DNA of 64,000 nt from Argentina anserina (GCF_933775445.1 NC_065877.1:3906001-3970000), one strand, 5' to 3'; shown: positions 1-12,793, counted from the first letter of the stretch. Notes: generated by a model from the letters alone, not told the origin. Numbers and translations are program-made.

Positions 1-145
1 CGGGCTTTTGGCGGCCCGGACCCTCGGGCTGGGCCGGGTTTCACACTTCTAATTTAAGCCCGGTCCTCTACCCACAGAAGCGGGCTTTCTCGTGGGCCGG
101 GTAAAAGCCCATCGGGCTTGCGGGCCTCCGCGGGCTAAATAATGA
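1..145. repeat. GC-rich repeat fragment at window edge, hAT-like
   Basis: This stretch is far more GC-rich than the DNA that follows. It consists of repeated CGGGC, GGGCCGG and GCCCGG words in both orientations, so it can fold on itself. Such sequence is typical of ends of non-autonomous hAT elements in plants. The element is cut by the window edge, so neither its other end nor a target duplication can be seen, and the family assignment is inference. Confidence 0.45.
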
Positions 146-935
146 GGCCTAAGTATACTGACACACCCGTTATCTCTCAACTCTACAAAAAAACTTAGTG
201 CCTTACTTTTTGTTGAGGTGCAATGACTGCAATCTAGACTACTTTTCTAAGCATATACTGCCTGATTTCACATCATTTGGGCTCATTATCTTGCAGGATC
301 AACAAACATGAAGTTAAGAATATCAGGTCCCCATTGATTATTATAAACAGTTTGGACATAGAAATTCAAGCAAGAATATTGGATCATGAGGAATTAAGGT
401 TGTAAAGGCTCTTCAGTAATCAATGTTAAAGCATTTTGTAGATATCCTAAAGCTAGAGCGCTTGCATGGAATGCTAGATGAGGAGGATTGCTTACCATTT
501 CCATTGGATAAGTGGATATTTTAACTAGAAAGTAGAGTATAGACAACATAGAAGCAACTCCTTTCATTTCAGTATCTTGTACTGGTCTTCATTGGTGAAA
601 AAGGAAGTTTTAGAAATAAAATAAAGAACTCAACAATGTCATGCCAGTCTCTTCAGAAAGAATCTTGCTAGTAATCACAATTCACAAGCTTGATAACAGA
701 AGATGATTCAGATAGTGAATGAACTTTTTGTGGAAGTAGTAATTATTTCATAAGGTAAAGTGCACACTGCACAGAACTGGTGCATGAGTCCTTACAAAAG
801 TTCCAACAGAGAGCAAAAGGGATTTTTCAATACAAAGCAATCTCATAAGTGAGTTTCAAAAGTGAAACTGATTTGATATGATTATCCTACAAAGCAAATG
901 CAAAATTCGATTTCATTTCACAAAAGATATGAAGC
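146..935. other. intergenic, 3' flank of the F-box/FBD pseudogene
   Basis: AT-rich DNA with no recognisable coding segment. The part nearest 936 probably corresponds to the former 3' UTR of the minus-strand F-box/FBD gene. Nothing else was seen. Confidence 0.5.
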
Positions 936-2743
936 TCACAACTTTGGAAGGATCCATTCAATTTCACAAGTCTTTGAACCCCTAGGGAGGCTTGAAAATG
1001 TCTGCCACAACTCCATTACGGATTCTTGACTGATGTTAGAAGTATGAATTGTCACCTTTTTTAAGACCTTCACATGCTTCAACAAGTATCCTGCAACTTC
1101 CACTTCATCGATCCTTCCTCGAAATTCTCGTATGTAAACAGTCTTTAGGCATGACAACAAACATATAGGAACAACCGCGGGAGCCGGGAGGGAACCATTC
1201 ATGTACCGAGTCATCTTCGTCATAATTGTCAGAATCATAATCTTCAGGATCGTCTGTATCACCATCAGTATCATCTACATCATCATCAGGATCGTCTGTA
1301 TGAACACAATGAGCATGGCAATTGATCTTCTAAGCACGGCAATTGATATTCTAAAAAGCATGTAATATAAACAAGTTAAACCACTTCAATGAGATAATTT
1401 TAAAAATTATATGCCAGTACCAATTAGTTTTCTTTTTAGCTTTAGTACTGTAAATTCAAGGCAAATATTGGCATATGCAAAATATCATGCACTTACATTC
1501 TCCAAAACAAGATATTCCAGATTGGGTGACGCATTTAGAAAAATTGGCAGTGATTGCCAAGAGCAGCATGTTTGAAGACAGAGCTCCAACTGAATCAGAT
1601 TATTGAAAGTAGGCATTGGATATCAATATGCAATCTCAGGATCCTTCAAGTGACAGATGAATGAAGATTAAAGTTACATATTTCCTCAGGATAATGTATA
1701 ATTTCTATGGAAAAAATGCATAGTCGAAAAATCATCAATATCACCAAGTGAACAAGTCAGAGCACACTTACCCCCACAATTGGAGCTAAAATTGACATAT
1801 ACTCGACATTCACAATTTCTGCAAAGAGGTTATGCATACGATCAGCAAGATATATTTTCTTTCCCGCATGCAGACCCTTGAATTTAAGCTCAACTGTGCT
1901 TAGCATTTTACATTCTTCAAGGAATAGCTTGCCAAAAGGTACTTGACATTGAACTTCTCAAGATTTGGAGCATTAGCATTAACAAAAATTTTGTACTCAT
2001 ATCCTCCGTCACTGGCAAAAGGGTCATCCTCATGAACAGCACAGAATTTTATATGTAGACTTTTGAGTTTAGGAGCAGAGATATTTAAATTCAAGACTTC
2101 CTTTCTAATTCTCCCGAGATTTCCGTGTATAATCAAATTTTCTAGTGCAGAGAAACCACAGGAAAGCAATTTGGCCACTGAGTCAGCATAAGCACGAAAA
2201 CACAGCTGAACCTCAAGGTACTTGAGGCTTGGAAAACAATTTGATTGGGGAGGGATAGCAACAACATGATCTGTTAGTACCAGCTTCAAAACTACAAGTG
2301 TCTTGCAAATGAAAATGCTTGTAGGCAACTTAAGACAACCTGTGTAGGAATTTGAGGGTGTTGTCCAAAGATCAAGTTTAAGTTCCACAACATTACACCT
2401 AATGGCAGTGCAAACCCAAGCAACAACACGATCAAAATAATCTTCAATTCCAAGGCAACCAAGATGGAATTTGTGAATGTTTGACACGTTCCGGAACAGA
2501 AGTACTCTATCAACAAACCCGGCTTCACGCACATGTACATCTGAATCAGATTTGAGTGCATTTACGTCTGCCTCGAAATTTGGGACATAAGTCCACACAT
2601 TGTTCCATCTATGAGATAATATGCATGTCCGTACAGCACATTTTGTTCTAAGGAATGAAAGAATGTGGGCAAGAATTGCATCTGGCAATCCACTTATTTT
2701 TATCTTCAAAACATGCTTTGAAAAGCTTCGAGTTTGAACCCAT
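936..2743 (-). pseudogene. F-box/FBD/LRR protein, frameshifted
   Basis: Intact members are SCF substrate adaptors: an N-terminal F-box binds SKP1, followed by LRR-like strands and a C-terminal FBD domain. The F-box reads ISGLPDAILAHILSFL near 2700-2650, followed by LSHRW and LRR-like text to about 1900. The FBD part (CLLSCLKTVYIREF, then SKTCEIEW) lies at about 1170-940. The natural ATG at 2743 opens with MGSNSKLFKACFEDKNK in a different frame from the F-box, so a frameshift lies near 2695. A second shift falls near 1905, where the frame stops just before STVELKFKGLHAGKK continues in another frame. A third separates an acidic Asp-rich stretch (about 1300-1205) from the FBD. A non-coding first exon seems to lie at about 3230-3165 with a GTAAGT donor. 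Three shifts point to a recent pseudogene; sequencing error is the alternative. Confidence 0.75.
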
Positions 2744-3232
2744 TCAGGATATGATACCTATTCTGGATACAGATAACTGAGATGAGGTGTTAAAGTTCAA
2801 AACATAAGCAATCATGAAGCTTTAGTGACTTAGAAACAAGCCTAAATAAACCCAAGTTTCTTCTTAAATCTAAATTCTGGAAAGTCAAGTTTCTTCTTTT
2901 TTTCGATACATTAATACTACTTGTTGGGTTAGTTCTGAATGAAACTAAAGTACATATCAAAGCTTTTGGGTTCCATTCAACAGCAGATTTACTCCTTCTT
3001 TCATTTCGTTTTGCTATGTTTCAGTTCTCAAACTGAGAGGACATAAACAGTTAAGAACAGCAAATGGAGGACATATGAAAGATTAAAGCTTTAACAGATT
3101 TCAGAGCAAAGTTCAAGGTTTTAACAAATCCCAGAGGAGTAGAGGAGTTACCACTTACCAGTAAAGCTCTCGTTTAGTGATGGTGAGAGTTCCTGTGAGA
3201 GGCTCAGTGCAAACGACCAAGACAAGACGAAT

Positions 3233-4860
3233 GAAAAATGAAGTACCCTCTTGTCTATATTTACCCTAACAATTTTGGGCCAATATCAAGTTACTCCTCT
3301 AAATTAGAGAATTTATCACATCACCCCTCGACATTTTCACACATTTTAGACTTTTAGTTTTTACTGTAAGACGCGATTTATTATTGGACCCTGTAAACCA
3401 GTAGATGGTGCATTATTACGCCAAACTGTGTACAATTAGCAATTTTTTTGAAGAACTCTTTGAAGATTGGAGTACCAAATCGTGATGTTTCTGAACAACA
3501 TGGTGCAGTGTAGGAAATAATGTGAATTAACTTAGAGGATACAGAAGTATAATTTGTCGTTCCATGAAGGTTGATTATCAACCTTCTTATATAGAAGTGA
3601 GTATTGGTGATTTTACCATGACTTCGCAAAAATTTGGAGCTAGGATCTTTGCACTTCTTTAACAAGATTTTTCAATTGTAGATAAAGCACAGAGAAAAGA
3701 AAAAAACTCTGTATAAAACTCTATTGGTATTCTACCTTCCAATCTAAAGTGAATTCCAGCTTTAAGCGTATCCTGCCTAAATTTGTTTGCTTAATCATGC
3801 TAGAGTTAACGTACGAGTTGATGAACCATTTTCTTACTAATTTGCAGCTTCACATTGATCATGAAACGATTTTCCGCAACTTTGAAAATCAAGCATGATT
3901 CCCTGATCAATGAAGCTTGATTGATCAAAGTGATTACAGCAAGAAACCATTACTTTACTTACTTAAAGAGCATGTGGGAATAAAAATCAGTGCTGAGTTC
4001 ATAGAATTAGTCTACCATGCCAGACTCTGGCTATTATGGGCAAGCATTTTTCCATACCTTAAAGCTAGACAGCCTGTATACCCTGCTATATAAGGACGCT
4101 TGGGTTCTCTGCACTTGTACACCATTTTATATCTTATATAAGAATTGAAAAGGGGAACTATGCTTCTGCCTTTTGAACTGTAACTTACCTACCAATTCCT
4201 GGACGAGTTTAGTCTAAACGAAAATGAAACTTTGAGCATATATAATTTCTTGTAGGTCTTATCTACTAGTGATCTATAATGGTGAAAGTGACATTGATAA
4301 TCTTTTTGCACAGAAGAACAGCATGCATGAGCTTTATCATACCAATTTGACTGCTATATCATAGATTTAAGCAATTTTAACATTGTGAAGGCCAACTTTT
4401 TGTACTGTCAAATTTATAGATAGCATCTGTAATTTCATATGTCGTGAAATCTACGCTAGTGCAAAGCTAAAATTGTACAACCAATTAACTATTGTTTCAG
4501 TGTCAATTCACAACATCACAGTTCATATTTTGGTTGATCATCCCTTGCATGAGGAAGGTGACAGTGGATTAATAGGTGGAGTTTTGGTGCAATACAACTG
4601 TTCCAACACCAATTTGTAGTAGACAAACAAAAATACTGATTACATCTTGAAGGTGAAGATAGTACAAGGAAACACCCACGAATTGCACAATGAACTTTGA
4701 TTACCCTGTTTAGGCCAATTTTAAAAGCAGCGGACCATAGGAAAAATGCTTTTTTTCTTTCTTTCTTTGGTTCCCCCCGCCCGAAACACTACATGTGATC
4801 ACAAGTTCACAACCACTCGTTACTTCCTTAGAAGTTTGAATCCTCCAGATTCTTAGCCTC
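3233..4860. other. intergenic, no gene recognised
   Basis: AT-rich sequence. A 94-residue minus-strand open frame at 3381-3665 resembles no family I know and has no clear promoter, so I do not call it a gene. No repeats with clear ends were seen. Confidence 0.45.
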
Positions 4861-4864
4861 CCAC

Positions 4865-4872
4865 TATAAATA
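4865..4872 (+). promoter_or_regulatory. TATA box of the small basic protein gene
   Basis: TATAAATA lies about 100 bp before the ATG at 4973. That leaves room for a leader of about 70 nt, a usual plant spacing. Confidence 0.6.
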
Positions 4873-4972
4873 CATAACACATCCTCATTTCCACTATAAA
4901 CCAAAGAGAGAGTATACAACATTCTTCACTAGCTCTTCATTCTTAAGCTTTTGATTATTGTGTTGAGGAGTC

Positions 4973-5239
4973 ATGGCAGGAAACAAGAGACAGAAGAAAT
5001 CTTCGTTCTCATTCTTCAGCCTCTTCAAGTCTCGGAGGCCTCGCAGAGGTGAAGAGATGGATGATTGCTATTTGAGTGGAAGAAGGGTGTGGCCTAGTGA
5101 GGAGGACAGAGGTCGATGGGTAGCTGAGCCTGGAATTGACAACAAAGCTGCTGCATTCATTGATAAAATCCACAGGAACATGGTCTCTGAAGCAGATTGC
5201 CAGACCTTAACTGTAAACCCAGCAGCAGGAAAGGCCTAG
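4973..5239 (+). CDS. small plant-specific basic protein of unknown function
   Basis: A single-exon gene for 88 residues. The N-terminus is Lys/Arg/Ser/Phe-rich (KKSSFSFFSLFKSRRPRRGE) and may associate with membranes or the nucleus. A conserved-looking core follows: RRVWPSEEDRGRWVAEPGID, then an amphipathic segment AAAFIDKIHRNMVSEA. Small plant proteins with the same layout (basic Ser/Phe start, VWPSDEDKGRWVAEPGID-like core) are common in eudicots, and to my knowledge have no assigned biochemical role. A TATA box at 4865 and an AT-rich 3' flank with AATAAA-like words near 5310 support a real short transcript. The start is the first ATG after the TATA box. No signal peptide or membrane segment is apparent. 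Confidence 0.8.
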   Translation: MAGNKRQKKSSFSFFSLFKSRRPRRGEEMDDCYLSGRRVWPSEEDRGRWVAEPGIDNKAAAFIDKIHRNMVSEADCQTLTVNPAAGKA

Positions 5240-8200
5240 AAGAAAATATCCTACATATTTTATCAGTTGTCATATTCAAAATGTTGTATCTAGTTTGTGA
5301 AGCATTATAAATAAAATAGTTGTTTCTATTCGAATGAAACTTTTGTATCCTCTCATGTACAGATCATTGACAAGCAATATAATTCAGCTTCTGTTTATAA
5401 TGGTCCTTTAGTTTCATGCAGAAATATATTTGAGCCATATACTTTTAGATACTTTTCATGACATCAATCTTCATGTTATCTCGATCTACTAGTATATCGT
5501 TATTATAAAGTCCAAGAAGATAACTTAAAGTTATTAGTCTCTTAATTTTCTCTAATAAGATTCTGGTCAAGTATAAATGAAATCATTGAAATGAAACAGG
5601 AGTGCATTCAGAAGCCTCAAGATATCTAGTTACTTTAGTAAACCATAATGACTGTGACAAGAAGAATGAGGACAATTTGGCATCTAGGTACAGAGTTAGG
5701 TTACTTACTTCATTTAGTCTATGATCACCATTTCTGCAACTATGATCATAATTTAAGGAGTTCTGGTTTTTGTTTAACTGATTCAAAATCTGCGATAAAC
5801 TCATGAGACAATGATAATGGTACAACACTGGATTGGCTTTGAGCTTATTTGGGCTCCAGTTGCATGCACAGAGAAACTTTAAAGAGTATACAGTCGCATA
5901 GCAAATCAACTTTCTCAGGGACCTTCAATGGTTTCAACATGTTCCTGGCTTGTTCTTTACTTTGTTTCGAACAGAATATTATAGTAGGTAGATCCTTGAG
6001 CTAAGTTCCTTTTCTAGCTAGCAAGATACTGGTTGAAATGAAAATTATAGTAAGTGCTTATACTTTGAGAATCTAACACTGTTCCACGAATAGGGGTTGT
6101 GGTTACTTCTGCCCAAATTATTGTACATGGGACATGCTTTTGTTTCAAATCGATCTTTTCCTTTAGGGGTCTAAGGCACCATCTAAGTCACCTTCTCTCT
6201 TCCTTTCTAGCATGGATTCCTTCTAGCATTCTACTTAAACATAGCTCTTTTAACCCTATACATGATAACATGCAAATGTTGGATGAGTCTTCACTCTAGG
6301 AACCCCAAGTATAGCTAGCTACCAGACATAAATTTGAAATCATATCAATGATGAAGAACATAATCAGAGCAACCCTCCAAAGTAATAGGAGACCTATAGA
6401 TGAATTTCAACCAGAAACAATGCATGTTATGCCATACAATGATCTCTAGACGAGAATCAACCAATCAACCAACTTGAACAACTTGCATGTCTTAGTTTTA
6501 ACTTTTGAGACTGACCCCTAGAAGTAATTACACTTTTGGCTCATTAAGCACTGAATTAAGACGTCTCCTTGCGCCGGCTCTTCTGTCTGGAAGCTTAAGG
6601 CTGATCATTCTGTTTTACACAATATTCTTCACTAACTGGTGATCGAAGGCATGCTAGCTAGTATAAGAGACGCCTTCTAATCTAAATCATATATTTACTG
6701 CTGCAATTTCTAAAATCACCAAATTACGCATTATTTTTAAGAACTTAAGATCATATCAAATATCATGTACATTGTACTGATGTTCGTTCATTTGTTGTTA
6801 GTACGAAATGTACGAATTTTTGCAAAATTTAGGGATTATTCTTGTCGTTCACTTTGTCTTTGTTCTTTTTTCCAGCAGAGCTTCTCCTCCCTTAACGGTG
6901 CTATATGAGACATATATAAAAAGAAAAAATGATACAAGTACCAGCTGGATTTGATGGTAAAGTAATTCCTGTATGCCTTTTTATTGCTGTATTGAACTGT
7001 GGCCTTCTGAATAAGTAAAAGTGCAACACTTTTAAGATCTCTTATTCGTACTTCTGATGGTTCATGTGGTTTGGACAATTGATTGCTTAAAGATTAATCC
7101 TCTCACAAGGTCCTACTAGATATTTATCAACAAAGCCTTCATCTTTACACTTGTGAAGTGAAATCACACAGATTCTTACTGTAGACATTGCACTATATCT
7201 CTAATATTTTCAAGTGGAAGACATCTCACTTTAGTTTCTTATAGCACTAACACAATCTGCGGTGATTAGATGATATATTAGGTATTGATACTAAAGAGAA
7301 TCTATTTTTGTCAATTCCCATGAAATATATATGTTCTTACTGCCTATTTCTGCACCAGTTATAGTTTCTGAGTAGTAACATCTCAGTGATCGATAATTGA
7401 CTCTGAAATTTAATGGAATCTTGGAAACCCTATCAATTTGACTTGGACTAAACTGTAAGTTAGGCTTTAGAATTTGTACTGTCGGCATTATTTTAGTTGA
7501 CTGCTACCTGAGACCAATTTTTAATATTAGGTGACTGGTGACAGATTCATTTCTTGGTCCAAGGTACTGTAATTGAGTTTGATCCATAAGATTTTCAGAG
7601 GTGAACTGCATCTGTCAAAAGTGAGGTTTGAGCGATATAAATTACTTGTTAAACTTGCTTAGTTGCTTAAAGAGAATCAAGTTGAATTGACTCTATAGTT
7701 TGACTTGGACTAAACCTCTGACTGATGAGAACCAAAGTAAAGTGAGTAATAGATAGAACTCGAAATAAAGCTAGATATTTTTCTCCGAATTCAAATGGAT
7801 GTACAGTTCAAAATGAAATGAATATGATTAAGGAGAAATTTTTATTCCATCTGTTATGTTATAATGTCTCTACTGAGATTCAATTGCAGCAATTTGGAAG
7901 TTCGTTGGAGATGCCATCTTGCTCTTAGTTCAATTGCAATTCCCAGTATAACTAGTTACCTTGTTTCTCTTTCTAGCGAGTCGCAGACAGATGAAAAGAG
8001 GGAACAAAACCATAATAAGAGTAAGCGGAAGATTGAAAGATAACACAAAACAAATATGTAAGATGGAGCTAAATTTTACATAAACACAATGAGTAGCAGT
8101 CTTTTTTCCTAGAAACATGGAAATGTAAAAAGCCTGGTTGCAGCTTACTAACTATGGTATCTGCCAAACAAAGAACCTCGCACTTGGGCGCTTGGCAGAA

Positions 8201-8349
8201 GGGGGAATCAAAATAGGTTTGAATTCACCAAATAAAGGTGGAGAAAACTACGCTGCCAGATAACACAAGCCCCGCTATCTAACCAAAGTCAAAGCCACCA
8301 AGGAGAGCGGGAGGCTTATTTTCCCCAAGAGTAAAACCGTGCAGGTTCT
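5240..8349. other. intergenic, about 3.1 kb, no gene recognised
   Basis: AT-rich DNA with only short open frames, none longer than about 110 codons and none resembling a known family. No terminal repeats or tandem arrays were seen by eye. It probably holds the 3' flank of the small gene and decayed transposon sequence. Confidence 0.45.
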
Positions 8350-9815
8350 GTTATTTCTCCAAGATCTTCACAGCCTTCTGACAAATCTCATTATTACCAT
8401 GGGTCCTCAGAATCTCAATCTCCTCCAATCCATCAAATTCATCAATCATTTGAGCATAAAGATTGATCCCATATAGGCTCGAAGGCTCCCATTTCTTTGT
8501 CAGCCTCACCCACCTTCAGAATGTTCCTAAGACCTTCAAGGTGAGCATATTAGCAGATAACAGAGCGGTTTAATACATCCTTGAGCCACCAAGAATCTGC
8601 AAAAACAAATTAATTATCCATGTAAATACTACGTTTGTATAATGTGAGGATACATAAGGAAATAAATAAGAGTACTGATTGACATGCGCATTGTGAAAAG
8701 TGAAAACATGTATAGGAAGGCCTGGTCAATGTCAATATCTAGAATGGAAACGACCTTATTGGTTTCAAACTCAACATAAAAAAGAAAAGAAAAGAAGACT
8801 GATAAATTGTTAAACACACCTAACGACAAGTACTACATATACTTGAGATTTAATATGAGAATACAAATAGAGATTTGATATGAGAATACATAGCATACTA
8901 TACCCCGTTTATTATCCGGTGAAAAACAGTTGTATAACCCCATTGCTTGATTGTGGGCCTTATTCTATGTTAGGCAGTTGGTATAAAATGAAAATGTTGG
9001 GTTAGATAGCATTTTCAACATGTGTTCACATAAATGTGCATGTGGTGGAACACGAAAAATTGAAGATCAAAAGAGCTTATCCAGTGTTAAAAACCATACT
9101 GAATCTGTTCATGAGATCCCCCAGAAGTTGCATTGGATATCTTAATTAATACCTGAATCTGGGAGTCATCGCCTGTAACGACAGTCTGAAGGGCAGGTGT
9201 GATATCCGCAGCTGATGGGTGGCTGACAGAGACAAATGTGGTCGTTAGGAAATACACACTGTGAGTATTCTAAACAACTAAGCCATAATAATACCAAAAT
9301 ACTGTAGGTTCACATATTATTTAGAACTTACAGCAGAAGCTCCACAAGTCGATGGCAGACACTTGCTTCAATCACAGCTGAATTTTGTCATTTGGGCCAT
9401 CAAAGAGACATGATATGGCCCGGCAAACATCTGTTAAGACTTCTTCATCATTCAAGTAAATAAGTTGATGAAGAACTGGTAAAGCGCCCTTCATCAGGAA
9501 AAAAAAAAGGCTTGCTCTTGTTACTGTCACACTTAGAGGGGGATACATCAACTGACATATAGTGCTACTGCATCTGCAATTTTATGGTTAAAGCAAGTCC
9601 ATGAACCTGTTTGAGAGGTGTGGGCAGGTTGCCACAACAGAAGCCAGATAAAGCTCATGTAGCATTCAGCATTGATAACTTTGATTTTTCATTTAGCTGA
9701 GCAAGCAATGCCCCTAGAGCACCCTGTGCAAGAACAAGATCCCTGCAACTTGGTGAGTCACCACTCACCAGCTACATTACCTAGGGCCCATACTGCCTGT
9801 TCACGAGAAAATCAA
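8350..9815 (-). pseudogene. importin-alpha 3' half, decayed
   Basis: Intact importin alpha binds nuclear localisation signals through armadillo repeats. Reading the minus strand from 9815 down, segments match the ARM region in order: [93 protein letters not shown], and the tail YAQMIDEFDGLEEIEILRTH followed by NNEICQKAVKILEK and a stop near 8352. The segments lie in different frames, and some are shortened; for example the repeat after LLI has lost part of its sequence near 8550. An intron acceptor (TTTTTGCAG) is still visible before the 8590 segment, so this is not a processed copy but a broken gene or partial duplicate. Its upstream ARM repeats and NLS-binding N-terminus are absent, and the relic ends directly beside the SKIP24 3' end. 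Confidence 0.85.
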
Positions 9816-9838
9816 CGAGTTAACCTAAGGAATGACCC

Positions 9839-10534
9839 TTAAATCTTTTCAACTTTTTTTCTCTTGCTAGTACATTGAGCATCCCCCGAACTCAGTGGTT
9901 GTACTGGCTTATGATCTTGTAAAGGGTGATATCTCATTGATTGCAACTCTTCCTCAGCCAAACCAAGCCTTTGTTTCTCAACTTTATACACCTTTTCTAG
10001 CCCTGAAATCTGCTGCGTGCAAAGCCTAAGCTCCATTTCAAGTGCATGGAGCCTGGATTCAGATGGTACAACACATTGCTCCACTGTTTGTTTATGTCGA
10101 CCCCTAATTATCTCTGGCTGCCAGACATTCAGTGCTAGTGAAGCTTCCCTGACCTTGTGAAAATTGGAGAGTTCAACAAGAGTAGCTCGCCTTTTTTGAG
10201 TCTCTTGGGTCAATTGGGTCTCCAAATCCCGAAGCTTCCTGGAATGTTCAATGATCTGGCTCTCCTTCCTCAACAGCGCTCTTTGATGGGCCGCTCTTCT
10301 CTTATTCCTATCTCTCTCATACCTGAGTCTATAGAGAGATTTAAAGGATGCTGAGGAAGAAGAGGGATGAGGAGGAGCAAAATCAGAGGAGATGAGGTGG
10401 GACCACAGTAAATCCTCATCGGATAATCGGTGGAGGCGCCTGCAGGTCATTGATATACAGCAGAGTTCTTTGTAGCTGAACCCCCCGATTTCTAAGACGC
10501 GCCTCCACAGCTCGTCTGGGAGAATTGCCATCAT
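9839..10534 (-). CDS. SKIP24: F-box protein SKIP24
   Basis: A predicted SCF ubiquitin-ligase adaptor that would bind SKP1/ASK proteins through its F-box. The 231-residue product starts MMAILPDELWRRVLEIG. The F-box covers about residues 3-45 (LPDELW, ELCCISMTCRRLHRLS, DLLWSHL). It is followed by a basic linker (RDRNKRRAAHQRALLRKES) and a long coiled coil at about 75-205, with a conserved-looking ALNVWQPEIIRGR in its middle. This order, an N-terminal F-box plus coiled coil without LRR or kelch repeats, matches SKIP24 as I recall it. The coding region is one exon. A 5'-UTR intron is likely: a donor AAG/GTAAAAC lies near 11118 and the leader resumes near 10590. The start is the first ATG pair after this leader. 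The substrate is unknown. Confidence 0.85.
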   Translation of the reverse strand: MMAILPDELWRRVLEIGGFSYKELCCISMTCRRLHRLSDEDLLWSHLISSDFAPPHPSSSSASFKSLYRLRYERDRNKRRAAHQRALLRKESQIIEHSRKLRDLETQLTQETQKRRATLVELSNFHKVREASLALNVWQPEIIRGRHKQTVEQCVVPSESRLHALEMELRLCTQQISGLEKVYKVEKQRLGLAEEELQSMRYHPLQDHKPVQPLSSGDAQCTSKRKKVEKI

Positions 10535-11230
10535 ACACCTTCTGCTTCTGCTTCCCTCACCGTTCAGTTCCCCACCGCTTTTAAATGGGCAGACTGTTGT
10601 TGATTAAGCAAATCATATCACAACAAAGAATCAAAGTTACCACCTTGAACTCAGAATCCCACTCACTAGCACAATTAAACTAGTCACATTGAAAAGAATC
10701 CAAACTACACAGCTAAAACCACCCAGCATTGAAATGAACAAATCATATTACAACTAAGAATCAAAGTTATGACCTTGAACCCAGAAAATTCCAGAATAAA
10801 TGACTAATAACAGGAAATGTAAATGAGAAAATTGAATAAAAATCCAACCTTACATATTTCACAAATACACTAGAAACCAAGAATCAGAGGAACCAAGCCA
10901 ATTTCAATATTTACCCAAAAACATCAGAATTACATCTCAAAGAAAGTACAACAAGCACAATTAAACTACCTCCAATTCCAACAACAACCCAAAACCCATA
11001 TCATAATCCTAATTAGTTTTGATTCACACATACATGTCAGAATTATAACCAAGTTTGGATTTTAATTTGATGAGACATTTAGGAAGGAACGGAGGGTAAT
11101 TGGGTTTTGGGGTTTTACCTTGCAGTGGTTGAAAAATCAAGCCGGCTGGTTCATCAGAATAGAGGCTGTATATCTCGGCAGAGAATCAATTTGAATCGGC
11201 GGTGGTAGCAACATCGCATTTATACTGACC
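10535..11230 (-). other. SKIP24 5' UTR and probable leader intron
   Basis: Between the SKIP24 start and about 11220 there is no other coding sequence. The minus strand reads CCACTGCAAG/GTAAAACCCC at about 11118, a good donor. AG acceptors near 10590 would join a leader exon (about 11119-11220) to the coding exon. The intron is AT-rich on the transcribed strand. Exact ends need a transcript. Confidence 0.5.
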
Positions 11231-11834
11231 CAACTGATGGATCCGATCCCCGACCCGAACACAAGTTTGACACGTGAGGGGCTCTAATTGGATACTCAAA
11301 TAATCACCAAGTTTTTTTTTTTTTTTGGTTCAATGACAAAGAGTTTCTCACTCCGATCAACCGCGCGTAACCGCGTAATGAAGAGATAACGATCTAGTTT
11401 CGTTTGGGCTCATAGTGAGACTTCTTTCAACCCATTTTTGTACAGGTTGCTGCAGCCATCAGATGAAAAATTAGCGTTAACTAGGATTTATCATCGACGT
11501 TATCTAACACTGTGTCTTGACAATAGCATACAATAATGAAAACGGGATTTATATTTACCACCGTACATTCACATAAGAGATGGAGAGAGAGGAAACCTAC
11601 ATATATATAAGAGAGATATATAAAGCAAAGACAAACTTTAAATCACTCTCGATCGATAACTTTCTCATGATTTAAGAAATAAGTTATAAACATGGTTAAC
11701 TTATTTTATACAATACATAAATAGAGCATCGCGCTACAAATTGAAAACAGACAATTTCCTCGTACATGATCAAATAGTTAGTAAAATTATCTACTTAATT
11801 AGTAGTTTACTATATGTAGCAAATATCAGTCTAT
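11231..11834. other. intergenic upstream of SKIP24
   Basis: AT-rich sequence with a poly-T run near 11315. No gene or paired repeat was recognised. Confidence 0.4.
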
Positions 11835-11843
11835 TTATATTTA

Positions 11844-12356
11844 GAGAAAAATTCACTAACGGTCTTTAAGCTCTTGTGACATGGTCAATTTGATCATTGA
11901 CCTTTAAAATTCATCAACATGATCACTCAACTCTTGTTTTGCTACCAACTAGATCTATCCAACCAAATTTCGTCACTGTTTCGTTAATTTCATGACGTGG
12001 ATCATGCATTGGCCTTTATAAAAAAGGGCAAATGAGACATATTACTGAAAATGAAGGCTTAAACTTGTTTCCACTCAATATCTCTCCTAATCGGGTTATC
12101 ATTTTCTCAATCCTAAACTCGTTTTGTCAACTCTAAATTTGGCGGGAAGTTGATTTCGATTGAGATTGAGGGTTACAAACGTCATTTGCCCACCATGATC
12201 CACGTCATGAAATTAACAAAACCGTGATGAAATTTGGTTTGATAGATCTAGTTGATAGTAAAGCAGGAGTTGAGGGATCATTTTGATTAATTTTAAATGT
12301 CAGGGATCAAACTGACCATACCACAAGAGTTCATGGACCGTTGGTGAATTTTTCTC
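11844..12356. mobile_element. 513-bp Mutator-like MITE with perfect 9-bp target duplication
   Basis: Both ends begin GAGAAAAATTCACYAACGGTC when read inwards, and the inverted match continues with scattered mismatches for at least 160 bp. The element is flanked on both sides by the identical 9-mer TTATATTTA (11835-11843 and 12357-12365). Long terminal inverted repeats plus a 9-bp duplication are the signature of Mutator-like elements. There is no transposase, so it is non-autonomous. The perfect flanking duplication suggests a fairly young insertion. Confidence 0.9.
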
Positions 12357-12365
12357 TTATATTTA

Positions 12366-12790
12366 TGGTTTCGTATCGGGTTAATTAATTAGTAACAGAT
12401 ATTTAACTGTGGATAAACCACAATCTTGATTAATCTACCTCATCCTATCAACCCGAACGTGTATAGCATGTGTCTTTGTTGTTGATAATTCACAAATTTA
12501 CCGAAGTTTTTCTAAGCTCTCCGAGCTCACACCTTCGGTGTCATTGTTGTCCATATCAGACCTTCGGTTTCACAATTAATCTTGATAATATTTGCTCTTA
12601 ATTATTCAATGGCAAAGAAACAACTCAAACAATTAAGTACATTTTATTAAAACAATAACATGAAGTACCAAAAGAAAACGATAACAATGTGGCGCAGAAA
12701 GCTTTAGGAAAAAGGAGAAAAGAAAAACAATGTGTTCAGAGAAAGAGGCTGGGAAAGATGTAGCAAATATTAGAAACCCAGTGACTAAAA
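12366..12790. other. 3' flank of the MADS gene
   Basis: AT-rich non-coding DNA downstream of the minus-strand MADS gene, presumably including its 3' UTR. No other feature was seen. Confidence 0.45.
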
Positions 12791-12793
12791 TTC

